Of a DNA stretch of 64,000 nucleotides, positions 13,411 through 23,556 are shown one piece after another. Within the stretch, counting starts at the first letter, position 1. Each line of letters starts with the position of its first letter. The translations under genes were made by a program, and so were the position numbers. The stretch comes from Atherix ibis (Eukaryota > Arthropoda > Insecta > Diptera > Athericidae). The DNA is taken from the NCBI GenBank assembly GCA_958298945.1, contig OY282607.1, positions 33,513,000-33,576,999 of the forward strand, in the 5' to 3' direction. A model generated the notes under the pieces. The model saw only the letters and a list, made by a program, of their open reading frames with translations, did not search any database and was not told the DNA's origin.

Positions 13411-13889
13411 CAAAAGATCTTCGCAACTTTTCAAATAATTAATTGCGTTCACCATGGTGATGCATTATCTAGTAATCTGTTCCCAATCTCTATCTCGAAA
13501 AACTAGTACCCCAGGCCGGAATTAATAAAATTTGCACTATTTTTATTTATAAAAAATTCCCTTGCCTATACTGATAATATATTAATTATTGGAACGCAGC
13601 CAATTCTATGGGTCTAGATATAAATAAAGACAAAACCAAACGTATAATTTTCTTCTTTCCACGACAGCTTATGCAAAATGTCACAACAGATATAGAAGCC
13701 ACCAAAATAGTGAAATCTTACTAAATTTTTTTGGCTGAATGGGGCTACGTAAATAAGCAAAATTGTCAGATCTGAAAAGAAAATCTATCACAACGATGGA
13801 GCGTCTTTTGCATTCAGAAAAACTTACTGTCTGTTGTGGATAGGATACCGTTTTTGAAATGAGGCTCATGCGACAGTACCTGTTAATGT

Positions 13890-14180
13890 GAGCAATGATA
13901 ACCGATTTTTTTTGGTTTCAATTATACGATATGGACTTGGACAGTATCGGATTCCAACAGGAAGGTGCGACTTGCCACACAGCGACTTATTGTAGACGAA
14001 TCATCCAAAACGCGTTATTTCGAAAAATACTGATATAAACTGACCGCCAAAATTGTACAATTTTATGCCCTTAGTCTTTCTTCTCTAGGGCTATTTCAAA
14101 ACAAACCGAATAATACTTTCCGAGTTGAATAACAGAGAATAACATCATTCAAGCTCGATTTATGCAGAAAAGTTATTCAA
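13890..14180 (+). pseudogene. DD41D-group transposase remnant
   Basis: Plus-strand fragment reading MITDFFWFQLYDMDLDSIGFQQEGATCHTA over several frames, followed by CRRIIQNA and a stop. It covers the block around the second catalytic position (here Glu replaces Asp in the QQD motif) and ends in a degraded C-terminus near 14180. It is too broken to be active. Confidence 0.55.
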
Positions 14181-15478
14181 AATTAAACTTTTTAGATCAC
14201 TTCCTACGAATAAAACCGTGCAAGTTATTTAATCGTTCTTAAATGTTCTTTAATTTGTAAAAAATATTTTGCCATAGTTTACATACAACTTATTTTATTT
14301 AGTTTTAAAGATTACCCTCTTTCAATAAAAGGTCCTTTATAAAGTTACGATTTCATTTATTTATGATCTGTAATTAACTTCTAAAATAAAATTAGTGCAA
14401 TTAGAAAGCCTTATTTAAGTAAAGCTAAATATTTTCGACTGAATTAGTTCCTCGAGTGATCAAAGTACTTTTTACGAGTCCATTCAACTAACAAAATACA
14501 GAATTCATCCAAACTACACACTTACAGATGGACAGATGGTCTCATGGTCGTGGCGCTGTATCATGGCCACTGGCTCATATCCTAGATACATACAAATATA
14601 GGGATTTTTTTATAGAATACAATTTCTTTAAGCTAATAGTACTTTCTTTAAATAAATGGAAAATTTCAATTTTTTTTTGTTTAATAATTAACACAATGCT
14701 GGAAAAAGTGCAATATTTGTAAAAAAAAAAAAAAATAATGCATCCTTAATGAATAGGGAAAAAGTAACATTTTTAGTTTTAATGAAAAAAATACTTTTTA
14801 ATTAAACGTGCTTTGACGAGATTGGGGACATTCGTGAATAATTGATGTATGTACATTTTCAAAAATTAGTTATGAATATTATTATTAATAATTTGCATTT
14901 GAAAATTATGAAAAAAAATTCAGTGTCATTCTAGTCATATTTTTCATTATATTCAGATTATCATTTATTCATGAGCATCATATCAAATATTCAAATATAA
15001 TCGGATTATTATGAATAATGATAATATACTTTTTAGATTATATCATGTCCAAAAATAATTCATTAAATTTGAACAGAAATGAACATTGAATTGATGTTAA
15101 TATGGTAGTAGTGACATTTATGTTTTGTGTATTGAGCTTCTTCCTGGAATATCTGCTCGGAACAGAAGCGACTCTCTGAACCGATTCAAGGAAATAGAAT
15201 AGGGGATAGAATTTCTTCCTATCTTTTTTAAACTTAGTAATAACATAATGTAAATTTATCCAATTATTAGATATGATTGCGGTTAGTTGAACATTTTTTG
15301 GACTAAAATAAAAAAAACCAATTATTAATTTTCGATATTTGATTATAAATTTAAAAAGAAAAGAACGTTTTAAATTTCCATTTCTACAAAAGTCCATAAT
15401 TAACAACAACCAAAACTAATTCACCTAACAATATACAATGTATTATATAAAATCGTAATCATATTTTTTTTCAATATA
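14181..15478. other. AT-rich non-coding stretch
   Basis: No feature supported. A 123-codon minus-strand open frame (15038-15409) has no recognisable motif and is treated as chance. Confidence 0.45.
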
Positions 15479-16710
15479 TTGGGTTGTCCAGAAAGTAGTT
15501 TCGTTTTTTTTTTAAATATAAATGCAAGACGATTTTCTTACAGTGAATTAATATTTTATTCAATTAAATATTGTCCAGTCCGATAAAATACCCTTTGCCA
15601 TTTTTCTAGTAGTAGCATGATTTTTGCTCTTTGCTGACAAAAAACTGATCCAAGTGATTTTTGACCTCCTTATTTGAATTAAACATTTAACCGTCTAAAA
15701 ATTTTTGTAGAGATCGGTACAAATGATAATCGGATGGTGCTAGGTCTGGAGAGTATGGTGGATATGACAGTATATCCCATCCAAGCTCTAAAAGCTTTTG
15801 CCGAATGGTCAAACTTATATGTGGTTTCGCATTATCCTGTTGAAACACTATACCTTTCCTATTGACCGGGTTTCTGGCCTTTTTTCTTTAAGTGAATCAT
15901 TCAATTTGTCCAACTGATGACAGTACACTTCAGAATTGATCGTTGTGTTGCTCGGTAGAAGCTCAAAATGACATCCCGCATAACCTTTTTTTGATGAATA
16001 TTGGCTTTCGAAGTGCTTTGAGCCGGTTCATCTTTTCTATTCCAGGATCTTTTATGCTTAACATTGTTGTAGACAACCCATATCTCGTTCCCAGTGTTGT
16101 TACGCTTCAAAAATGGATAATTTTGTTGGCGTTTGAGAAGCAAATCACAAACGTCGATGCGACGGCACAAATTTTTTTCCTGTCGAGCTTTGAGATAAAA
16201 CCTAGCCGTTTCAAATTATCATGAACAGTCGAATTCGATAAATTTAATCTCTCAGCGATCGCACGACTTGTTATTCGTCGGTTTGTATCAATTAATGCCT
16301 TTATCAGCTTCATCTGGCCTTCCAGAACGTGGTGCATATTCGAGATCAAAATGGCCGGATCGAAATTTTGCAATACTAGTTTTGGCACTGGCGCTTAACA
16401 CATCTTTTCCATACACATCGGATAATTTTTTTCTTGCTTGAACAGCATTTTAATCTTTTCTACAGCAAAAAAATTAAATATGCCGAAAATGATATTTTTC
16501 ACTTTCCATATTTAAAAGGGTATCAACCAAAAACTACTATGCAAAATGTATCGAATTTTTGCACAAGCAAGCCTTGCTATGTCAGCTGTCAAAATACATA
16601 TAATTATACGGCTTAAGTATGAAGTTGATTGTGAAAAAATAGAAATTAAGTTAAGGGAAAAATTAAGTCCTTTGTTGGGAAAAAACTAAATTACTTTCGG
16701 GACAACCCAA
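15479..16710 (-). mobile_element. Mariner C1, full length with both ends
   Basis: 1232-bp mariner, minus orientation, flanked by TA at 15477-15478 and 16711-16712. The left end TTGGGTTGTCCAGAAAGTAG is matched by the right-end reverse complement TTGGGTTGTCCCGAAAGTAA. A 3' fragment of the same family lies at 28.06-28.29 kb. Confidence 0.85.
15690..16515 (-). pseudogene. Mariner C1 transposase pseudogene
   Basis: Frame-broken D,D34D mariner transposase. From the N-terminus: ...NAVQARKKLSDVYGKDVLS, a second HTH (ITSRAIAERLNLSNSTVHDNLKRLGFISKLD, 16107-16388), then TGNEIWVVYNN and KRSW, with Asn in place of the first catalytic Asp. Then NAKPHISLTIRQKLLELGWDIL and PPYSPDLAPSDYHL near 15740-15860, with 34 residues between the second and third Asp. 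After LQKFLDG it decays. The HTH and WV/KRSW style suggests the mellifera/cecropia side of mariner; that placement is from memory. The lost Asp and several frameshifts make it inactive. Confidence 0.8.
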
Positions 16711-16739
16711 TACAAGGTGTGTATCCCATTTAAAGTTGT

Positions 16740-18080
16740 TCTCTTGGGCAGCTAGCGTTTTTTTCACTCTTCTTAGCAGTATTGATAGGCTTCAACTGGA
16801 ATTTTTTCCAGCTTCTCCGTAATACTCTTTTGGATATTGACAGTACCTCCCACAGGGGGTTTTTTCTGGGAGAATGATCAAACGATAAGCGCCTACAGGT
16901 CTTGGCAAACCTTCGGTCCTGAGCCAGCCTAGAAGTGCTACGTATTTACAAGGTTCCTACTGCAATTCTTTGATTGGAAGTAGCCACCACGTACTCTGAA
17001 AAAATAGTGGTACCATAGTGCCCCACGATTGCTGATCACACCTTGCTCGACCAAGATGAGGCGCTTTTGGCTGAAACGTGGTGCCTGTAATTAATAACTA
17101 CGTCGCGTAAGCACTCTTATAACTGGTGGTGAGGTATACCAAATATGACGGTTGCTATCACTGCAGATGATAGTAGAGACTTAGGTAAGCCTTGCTACCT
17201 ACAGTTAGGGTAACTATCTTGTAACTGGTTACTGATTGTTGGCTTGATTGTATCTCTGTTGGATACCCAGATAGAAGCATAAGACATGACGAGTTGCAGA
17301 CTAGGTGAGCGATATACTTGTTAGATCAATCATCATGCAGGAGATTGCTCGATTGCTTTATGCATAGAACAAGGGGTAAGTTTTCTTTAAGTAGAGAATA
17401 GTAGAGTTAGTAAGCAGAGGCCATTTGCCATTAAAAGGAAACAGAATGGGGTTTATGAGAAGGATTGGAGATTAAAGAGTGAACAGGAGGGCAGATTTTA
17501 TGAATGCTGAGAATGGTAGATCAGGAAGCTGAGTCCGCTTGCCAATAAAAGAACACGTAAAAGTTTCACGGGAACGAGTGAAAGGCATCTGAGGGTTCCA
17601 CCGTATCAAGAGGAAGTAAAGATGGAAAACAAGCATACTGGATGCAACTATCTAGACGAGTCAACTGGGCTGGTGAAGTCCATTACAAGTACAGATCTGT
17701 GTGTGTGATGAGTGGGCGTATTTCAATCCCGACGATGGTAGGCGACTCGTCGTATTATGTCTAACGATAAATATACCATGTTAAATAAGAGTATTACTAT
17801 CGACAGTACCTAAATGGCATCCTTTTAAGTATTTTTGCTCTTCTCCACACAAAAAAATATTTTTACTCTTATCCAATAAAAATAAGTTTGATCAGGTGAA
17901 AACAAGGGCTGGGGAACAACAGGAATCTCTTTTCCGATAAAAACTTATTGATGGAGATATCCATGTAACAAGGGGTATTGGACGATCCAATTTTCTGCAA
18001 TGTCTGTATGACATAAAGAATCCTTTTTGAGCTTTTCAAGAACTTTCCTTTTGAAAGTTTTTCTGAATGCACAATCAACG
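16740..18080 (-). pseudogene. H mariner remnant split by an insertion
   Basis: Two minus-strand pieces of one mariner-type transposase. The right piece (about 17802-18070) reads SNTPCYMDISINKFLSEKRFLLFPSP and then KYLKGCHLGTVD, the region from just after the second catalytic Asp onward. The left piece (about 16750-16848) continues GTVNIQKSITEKLEKIPVEAYQYC. The two pieces are collinear and share the 10-bp sequence GACAGTACCT at the break, with 953 bp of unrelated DNA between. The catalytic Asp residues are not preserved. Confidence 0.55.
16849..17801. mobile_element. 953-bp unidentified insertion inside H mariner
   Basis: Inserted between two copies of GACAGTACCT (16839-16848 and 17802-17811), read as a 10-bp target duplication. 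It is visibly GC-richer than its surroundings. Its ends (CCCACAGGGGG... and ...AGTATTACTATC) are not inverted repeats, do not start TG and end CA, and have no poly(A) or poly(T). No open frame of note. It could be a 5'-truncated retroelement, a Mutator-like element with eroded ends, or captured filler DNA. Confidence 0.45.
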
Positions 18081-19039
18081 TTCTAACCTCACTCTAGAGT
18101 ACTCACTCGATCCACTATTTTAGGAGTTTTTTTCCCACATTTTCATCAAGTAATACCCAAAAACATTTCTTTGATTTTTGACCAATATTTCTTCCATTGC
18201 ATTTATGGACAAATATAATCGCTATTGCATTTAAATTAATTAATAATTAAGAACTGCTATAAAATAACTATTTAAATGCAATTATAAATTGAAAATGTTC
18301 ATTCCCATATGTGTTGTAAGGAAATTATAATATTTAAATTGGACAATTTCCAGTGTCTGTATGTTTTTCAATAACTGAATCTGTAGAGCATGGAGTTTCT
18401 AAAATGATTTTGCATAAATTATTCTTGTGTTTATAATGGCTTTAGACTTTTACCTTTGAATGAATATCTATTCTAATAGCTTATAAATTAAGCCATTAAT
18501 GTATTAAATAATTATAAGCAAATGGAAGCAAATACTAGACACAGAACCAAAGGGTTAATAATAGTGCAAGAATCATTAGTGATTGTTACGGGAAGAAGTT
18601 CTGTTTATGACAGAACAACCATTACTACGTAATTATCTTGAGGAGAATTTAATATCAATTAACAATAATTTCAATAATATTCACGACTCTTCGTGCTAGA
18701 TATTTTCATATCACTTAAGAATTAATAGCTATATTAATGATCAGAATAACTAAAGCCTTCTTTAATCTTTCATACTATGCATATGCTAAAATTTTATCAA
18801 GATTATTGCTTTAAATTTAATATTTCATTTAAATTTGAACAAATCAGTTTGGACAGCTACAAAACGACATTATTCATATAAAAAAGCACATTTCCCATTA
18901 CGAAAAGAGGACAATATGTGGACAAAATTACATAGACAGATAGTTGACCTATTTCTAAGAGACTTGTCAATATTAATATACCACTTAATAGTATTAAAGA
19001 CGATACACTTTGCTGTAATATAGAACATAAACTAATGTG
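18081..19039. other. AT-rich non-coding stretch
   Basis: No recognisable gene, RNA or element. Confidence 0.5.
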
Positions 19040-19470
19040 TCCAGCAATTAGAATAGAATTGTTGACAGTTTTTTGACATTAACTGTGCTATATGGGCTGG
19101 AGGCATCATTGGTCCGTATTTTATCGAAAATGAGCCTGGTGCAAAAGGCTCTATCAATGGAGTTCGCTACAGAGACATAGTAACAATTTTTTTGTGGCAA
19201 ATTTTTGATGATATGAATGTCGACGACTTGTGGTTTTAATATGACGGTACTTCGTATTATAGTATGCGGAAACAATCGATTTATTGAAAACCAAATTCCA
19301 AGATTACCAATATTATCTGCTCAAAACCAATATCAACCGCGTCATCTATAAAAAAAAGTCACAATTATGCAGAAATGTGATCGAAAATTTTGTAAAAAGC
19401 AAAAATGTTTTTGTCCAATAATGATTTTGTTCATAAATGAGAAAGTCTATACAACATATTTCAATAAAAA
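19040..19470 (+). pseudogene. DD41D-group transposase remnant
   Basis: Plus-strand remnant reading AIWAGGIIGPYFIENEPGAKGSINGVRYRDIVTIFLWQIFDD in one frame, with the GGIIGPYF and VRYRDM blocks typical of this group. The following block DDLWF-stop-YDGTS retains an Asp at the second catalytic position, but with a stop just before it. It then degenerates. No inverted repeats were seen. Confidence 0.6.
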
Positions 19471-19618
19471 ATGATGATTTGTTTATATAAAAAAGTGTGC
19501 CTCTATCCAAATATATAAAAAAGTTCTAATTGGTAGACCTTGTCCACCCCCAAAACAATTCCAAAAATTGCAATTACAACACAAATATCTAAAAGAAAAC
19601 ATTTGTATTTATAACATA

Positions 19619-20868
19619 CCAGGTGTATAAGCTTTAATCCCCTGTTTGGCCATAGATGGCGTGAGTAAGCGTATTAAGCTACCATGGGCACGCCATACTT
19701 TTTTTATGAGTTTGACATCTGTCAATATTAATCAGTGTACATTGTCAGCAATTTCGTACAACAACATACGTTTTTCCTTTACTAATCATGTCTAGTTTTG
19801 TGCCAGAAAAAGAGCATATGCGGGAAGTTCTGCTCTTCTGCTTCAATTTGAAGAAATCGGCTGCCGAATCGCATCGAATGCTTATGGAGGCCTATGGTGA
19901 CCGTGCTTTGTCGGAAACAACGTTTCGAGATTGGTTTCGTCGGTTCAAAGATGGCAATTTTGACTTGTGGGACAAGAAGCGTGAAAATCGGCCTAGGAAG
20001 GTTGAGGACCATCAATTGCAGGCTCTTTTGAACGAAGACGATACCCAATCGCAAAAAATGCTCGCGGAGCAATTAGGTGTTACCCAACCAACCATTTCCA
20101 TGCGTCTGCGTGCCATGAGGAAGATTGAAAGGATCGGAAAATGGGTGCGGCATGAATTGAACGATAGGCAGATGTAGCGACGCCAAAACACATGCGAAAT
20201 CTTGCTCGCCAGACAAAAAAGAAAGTCGTTCCTGCATCGGATTATGACAGGTGATGAAAAGTGGATATATTTCGACAATCCTAAACGCAAGAAATCGTGG
20301 GTTGATCCCGGCCAACTATCAACATCTTACCAAAGACCAAATCGCTTCCGACGGAAGACGATGCTGTGCGTTTGGTGGAATCAACAGGGTATCGTCTACT
20401 ATGAGATGTTGAAACCTGCTGAAACTGTCAATGCTCACCGCTACCACCAACAACTGATCAAATTGCACCGTGCTCTGCGTGAAAAAAGGACGGATTATCA
20501 ACAAAACAATGACAAGCTGTCAAACATGGTCTGAAACTACTTGGAGACACTCAACTGAGAGGTGGTACCCCACCCCGCTTATTCACCAGACCTGGCTCCT
20601 TCCGACTACTACTTGTTTTCGTCGATGGGCCACGCGCTCGCTGAGCAGCACTTCGATTCTTACGAAGACGTCCGAAAATGGCTTGATGACTGGTTTGCCT
20701 CGAAAGAGAAGGAATTTTTTTGGTGTGGTATCCATAAATTGCCCGAGAGATGGGAAAAATGTATAGCTAGCGAGGGTAAGTAGTTTGAATAAATTTGTTT
20801 TTGCTTTCTATGAAAAAAACATGTTTTTTTTTGACTAAAAAACAGCGGATTTAAGCTTATACACCTGG
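19619..20868 (+). mobile_element. Mariner D1, near full length
   Basis: Plus-oriented mariner of about 1250 bp. The left end CCAGGTGTATAAGCTTTAAT follows TA at 19617-19618; the right-end reverse complement is CCAGGTGTATAAGCTTAAAT. The right TA lies two bases further out (GGTTTA), so the terminal base is uncertain by two. Fragments of the same family lie at 37.2-37.6 and 39.94-40.0 kb. Confidence 0.8.
19788..20783 (+). pseudogene. Mariner D1 transposase, second catalytic Asp deleted
   Basis: The start at ATG 19788 gives MSSFVPEKEHMREVLLF. The two N-terminal HTH halves (KKSAAESHRMLMEAYG; QSQKMLAEQLGVTQPTISMRL) are intact to a stop at 20175-20177. The same frame resumes with TCEILLARQKRKSFLHRIMTGDEKWIYFDNPKRKKSW, keeping the first catalytic Asp. 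Near 20520 about 13 codons that should carry the QHDN block are missing, and two TGA stops follow (20532-20534 and near 20562). The C-terminus AYSPDLAPSDYYLFSSMGHA keeps the third Asp and runs to LPERWEKCIASEGK. Confidence 0.8.
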
Positions 20869-21619
20869 TTTAAATTTACGGGATACATAAAAATACATAT
20901 ATCTATTTCTCTGTTGTAGTTTGCCTTGAAAAAAAATGATACTTTAACCAAAGCAGCCCATCAATATGTGGAATAAAGGATGCTAATGAATATCCACAGT
21001 AGTAATTACTTTACTAATAGCATCCGTTATTCCACCTATTATCTTATAATTAAATTTCATCTGTTAGAACGTAACTTCCAAGACAATGAAGTTCAAGAAT
21101 ATTCCAATATCATGTCTATTAAAACTGACATGCCTCAAATCAGTATGCTTTGTCCTATTCTTTATAATACTTTTATATCCGAAATCGCTTTCAGCAATAA
21201 TATTCTTTACACCATATACGAGTATACAGTTCTATTATAAAATTACTAATCTTGCAAACAAAATTTTTTAACATTATATTACAAAAATTCAGTTGTATTC
21301 ACAGATTACTCTTTGCCATAAATCATTTATTCCTCCCTTATTACTTAATAACAGTATAATACCGGAGAAATCTATAGTGTGAACTTTATATTAACATACA
21401 ATTAACCAGGAATAAACAGTAAATCTCTTGTTTAGAACACAGTATTTAAACCCATCTGGACTTATGGACTCAAACATTGGATTTAAATCAAGCCTGCCAG
21501 CTGACATCGTATTCAATTCTTATCAAGCCTAATTCAGATTATTATTTATTTAAATTGTGTGTTAAGGTTGGTGAATCTGCAAGTTTAACTTTGGAAGAAT
21601 TCTAACGAGACTTTTTATC
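20869..21619. other. AT-rich non-coding stretch
   Basis: Nothing supported; short open frames at 20.98-21.27 kb are unremarkable. Confidence 0.5.
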
Positions 21620-22120
21620 AAGAGCACATGTTTTTCAGTGACGTAGAGTATTTTTGAAAAGCCAAAAAGCAGTGGAAAATGACCCTCGTTCAGAAAAGGC
21701 TACAACAATGGAAACTGATGAAAATGTGGAACAAATGAGTCCTCTTCTATGGTCAGATTAACATTGAATCTAATAGCCCGTCTTAGTTTAAAAGTTTTCT
21801 TTGAAAGTCTCAGAAAAATGTTTTTTCGCGACACAATGTTTCTTGCAGATACTTGGAAGTTGCGTTATGAAAAAGCCTCTCCCTCCCTTTACTCATTACT
21901 CACCCAATTATAGTCCATGTGACTTTTTTTATTTCTCAAGATCACAAACCAGTTAAAAGGATATTATTATGGTACTGTCGATACTATCCAAAGCAAAGTA
22001 ACCGAGGAGCTAAAGGCGATTCTAGTTGAAGCCTTCTAGAGCTGCTTCGAAGAGTTGAAATTAGGCCACCACCAATATTTAAAAGCTACTTTGATGGAGA
22101 TGATAATGAAGTATTAAAAA
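21620..22120 (+). pseudogene. H-type mariner transposase remnant
   Basis: Plus-strand broken mariner-type transposase. NDPRSEKATTMETDENVEQM resembles the linker after the first HTH. Then LADTWKLRYE, and near 21890-21950 a decayed third-catalytic block (NYSPCDFF-like). The clearest part is LKGYYYGTVDTIQSKVTEELKAILVEAF. The catalytic first and second blocks are deleted. It serves as the local reference for the other H scraps. Confidence 0.55.
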
Positions 22121-22277
22121 ATCAGTGTCATTACTTTTATGCCATACCTCGTATTTGTATGGCATAATACTCTCTATACTCCATGGGAGATAAGACCGTT
22201 TCGCCATCGTTAACATCTAAGAGGAAATATAGTTTCCTTTTACTGAACACAATTTTTTATGTCCCTAATAAAATCTA

Positions 22278-23554
22278 CGAGGGTCATTCAACAAGTTCTT
22301 AGCCTTACCGCCCGATGAAACTGCTGTCACAAAAGAAGTACATTCTTTTAGTAGCCTACTGTCAAAGTTTCAGTGGATTCCCTTCATTAGTTTTGTTTTG
22401 AGAGCCTTTGAAAGCGAGCGTGTCGGTCGGTTGCACAAAAATGGAAAAAGAACAATATCGTTCGGTGAGTAGATTCTTGTTTTTGGAAGGGAAAACGCGC
22501 AGCGAAATCAAAGATCGCTTGGATGCTGTGTATGGTGATTCTTCTCCTTCGATGGCGACCGTCAAGAATTGGTTCAACGAGTTTGTTCGTGGCCGCTCAT
22601 CGGTTTTTGATGAGTCACGTCCAGGTGCCCCAAAAACGGCTGCTACGGAGGAAAACGTTAAAAAAGTCCACGATCTCGTATTGGCAGACCGTCGATTGAA
22701 GGTTCACGAGATAGCTGAGACTGTGGGCATCGCAGTAGGAACGGTGAATCATATTCTACACGAATAACTGGGCATGAGAAAGCTGTCGGCGCGATGGGTG
22801 CCGCGTTTGCTCACACCGGAAAACAAGCGCAACCATAAGACCACATCGGCGACGTGTTTGGCGCTGTTTCAGCGCAATCCAGCAGAGTTCTTGCGTCGTT
22901 TCGTGACCATCGACGAAACATGGATTCACTGGTACACACCAGAGACCAAGGAAGAGTCGAAACAGTGGACTTCACCCGGCGAACGTGCTCCGAAGAAGGC
23001 GAAGACTGTTCGATCGGCCGGAAAGGTGATGGCCACCGTTTTCTGGGATTCACAAGGTGTGATCCACATCGATTAACCCGAGAAGGGTAAAACAATCACG
23101 GGGCGCTACTATGCTGACTTATTGGCCCAATTTAACGTCGAATTGAAGAAAAAGCGGCCCCGCTTTGCGAAGAAAAAAGTGCTGTTCCACCACGACAACG
23201 CGGCGGCTCACACCTCCGCCGTTGCCATGGCCAAATTGGTCGAATTGCGCTACGAATTGCAGCCCCATCCACCGTACTCTCCAGATTTGGCCCCCTGTGA
23301 CTACTTTTTGTTTCCAAACCTGAAAAAATCACTCGCCGGGAATAGATTTGGGTCGAATGAGGAGGTCATCGTCGCCACGGAGGCCTATTTTACTTCCCTC
23401 GAGAAAATGTATTTTTTGGACGGGTTAAAAAAGTTAGAGCATCGCTGGGCCAAGTGTATCGAGCTTGAAGGAGATTATGTGGAAAAATAAATTGCCACCT
23501 TTCCAAAATTTTCGTTTTTCTTTTGTAGGCTAAGTACTTGTTGAATGACCCTCG
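22278..23554 (+). mobile_element. Mariner A2, full length
   Basis: 1277-bp plus-oriented mariner with intact ends, TA at 22276-22277 and 23555-23556. The ends are CGAGGGTCATTCAACAAGTT at the left and the reverse complement CGAGGGTCATTCAACAAGTA at the right. It is the best-preserved A copy in structure. Confidence 0.9.
22441..23490 (+). pseudogene. Mariner A2 transposase with two nonsense codons
   Basis: A 350-codon frame (1050 nt with stop), the expected mariner length, without frameshifts. It starts MEKEQYRSV. All catalytic residues are present: IDETWIHWY (first Asp), HHDNAAAHTS (second) and YSPDLAPCDYFLF (third), with 34 residues between the last two, the D,D34D mariner signature. Two stops interrupt it: TAA at 22765-22767 where A1 has Lys before LGMRKL, and TAA near 23074-23076 where A1 has the Tyr of DYLEKGK. 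The motif style (WIHWYTPE, KAKTVRSAGKVMATVFWD, DYLEKGKTI) is like the irritans-type mariners; this is from memory. Confidence 0.9.
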
Positions 23555-23556
23555 TA

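Larger units (their letters stand above)
11087..13889. other. AT-rich non-coding stretch
   Basis: Mostly unannotatable AT-rich DNA. It contains one modest open frame (11285-11527) and a small tandem repeat (13350-13410). Right beside A1, a short TATTATTATTAATTT motif occurs twice within 40 bp. Confidence 0.5.

Noticed and set aside
15038..15409. 123-codon minus-strand open frame
   Set aside because: No recognisable motif, a Lys/Phe/Ile-rich composition expected from AT-rich DNA, and no supporting context.
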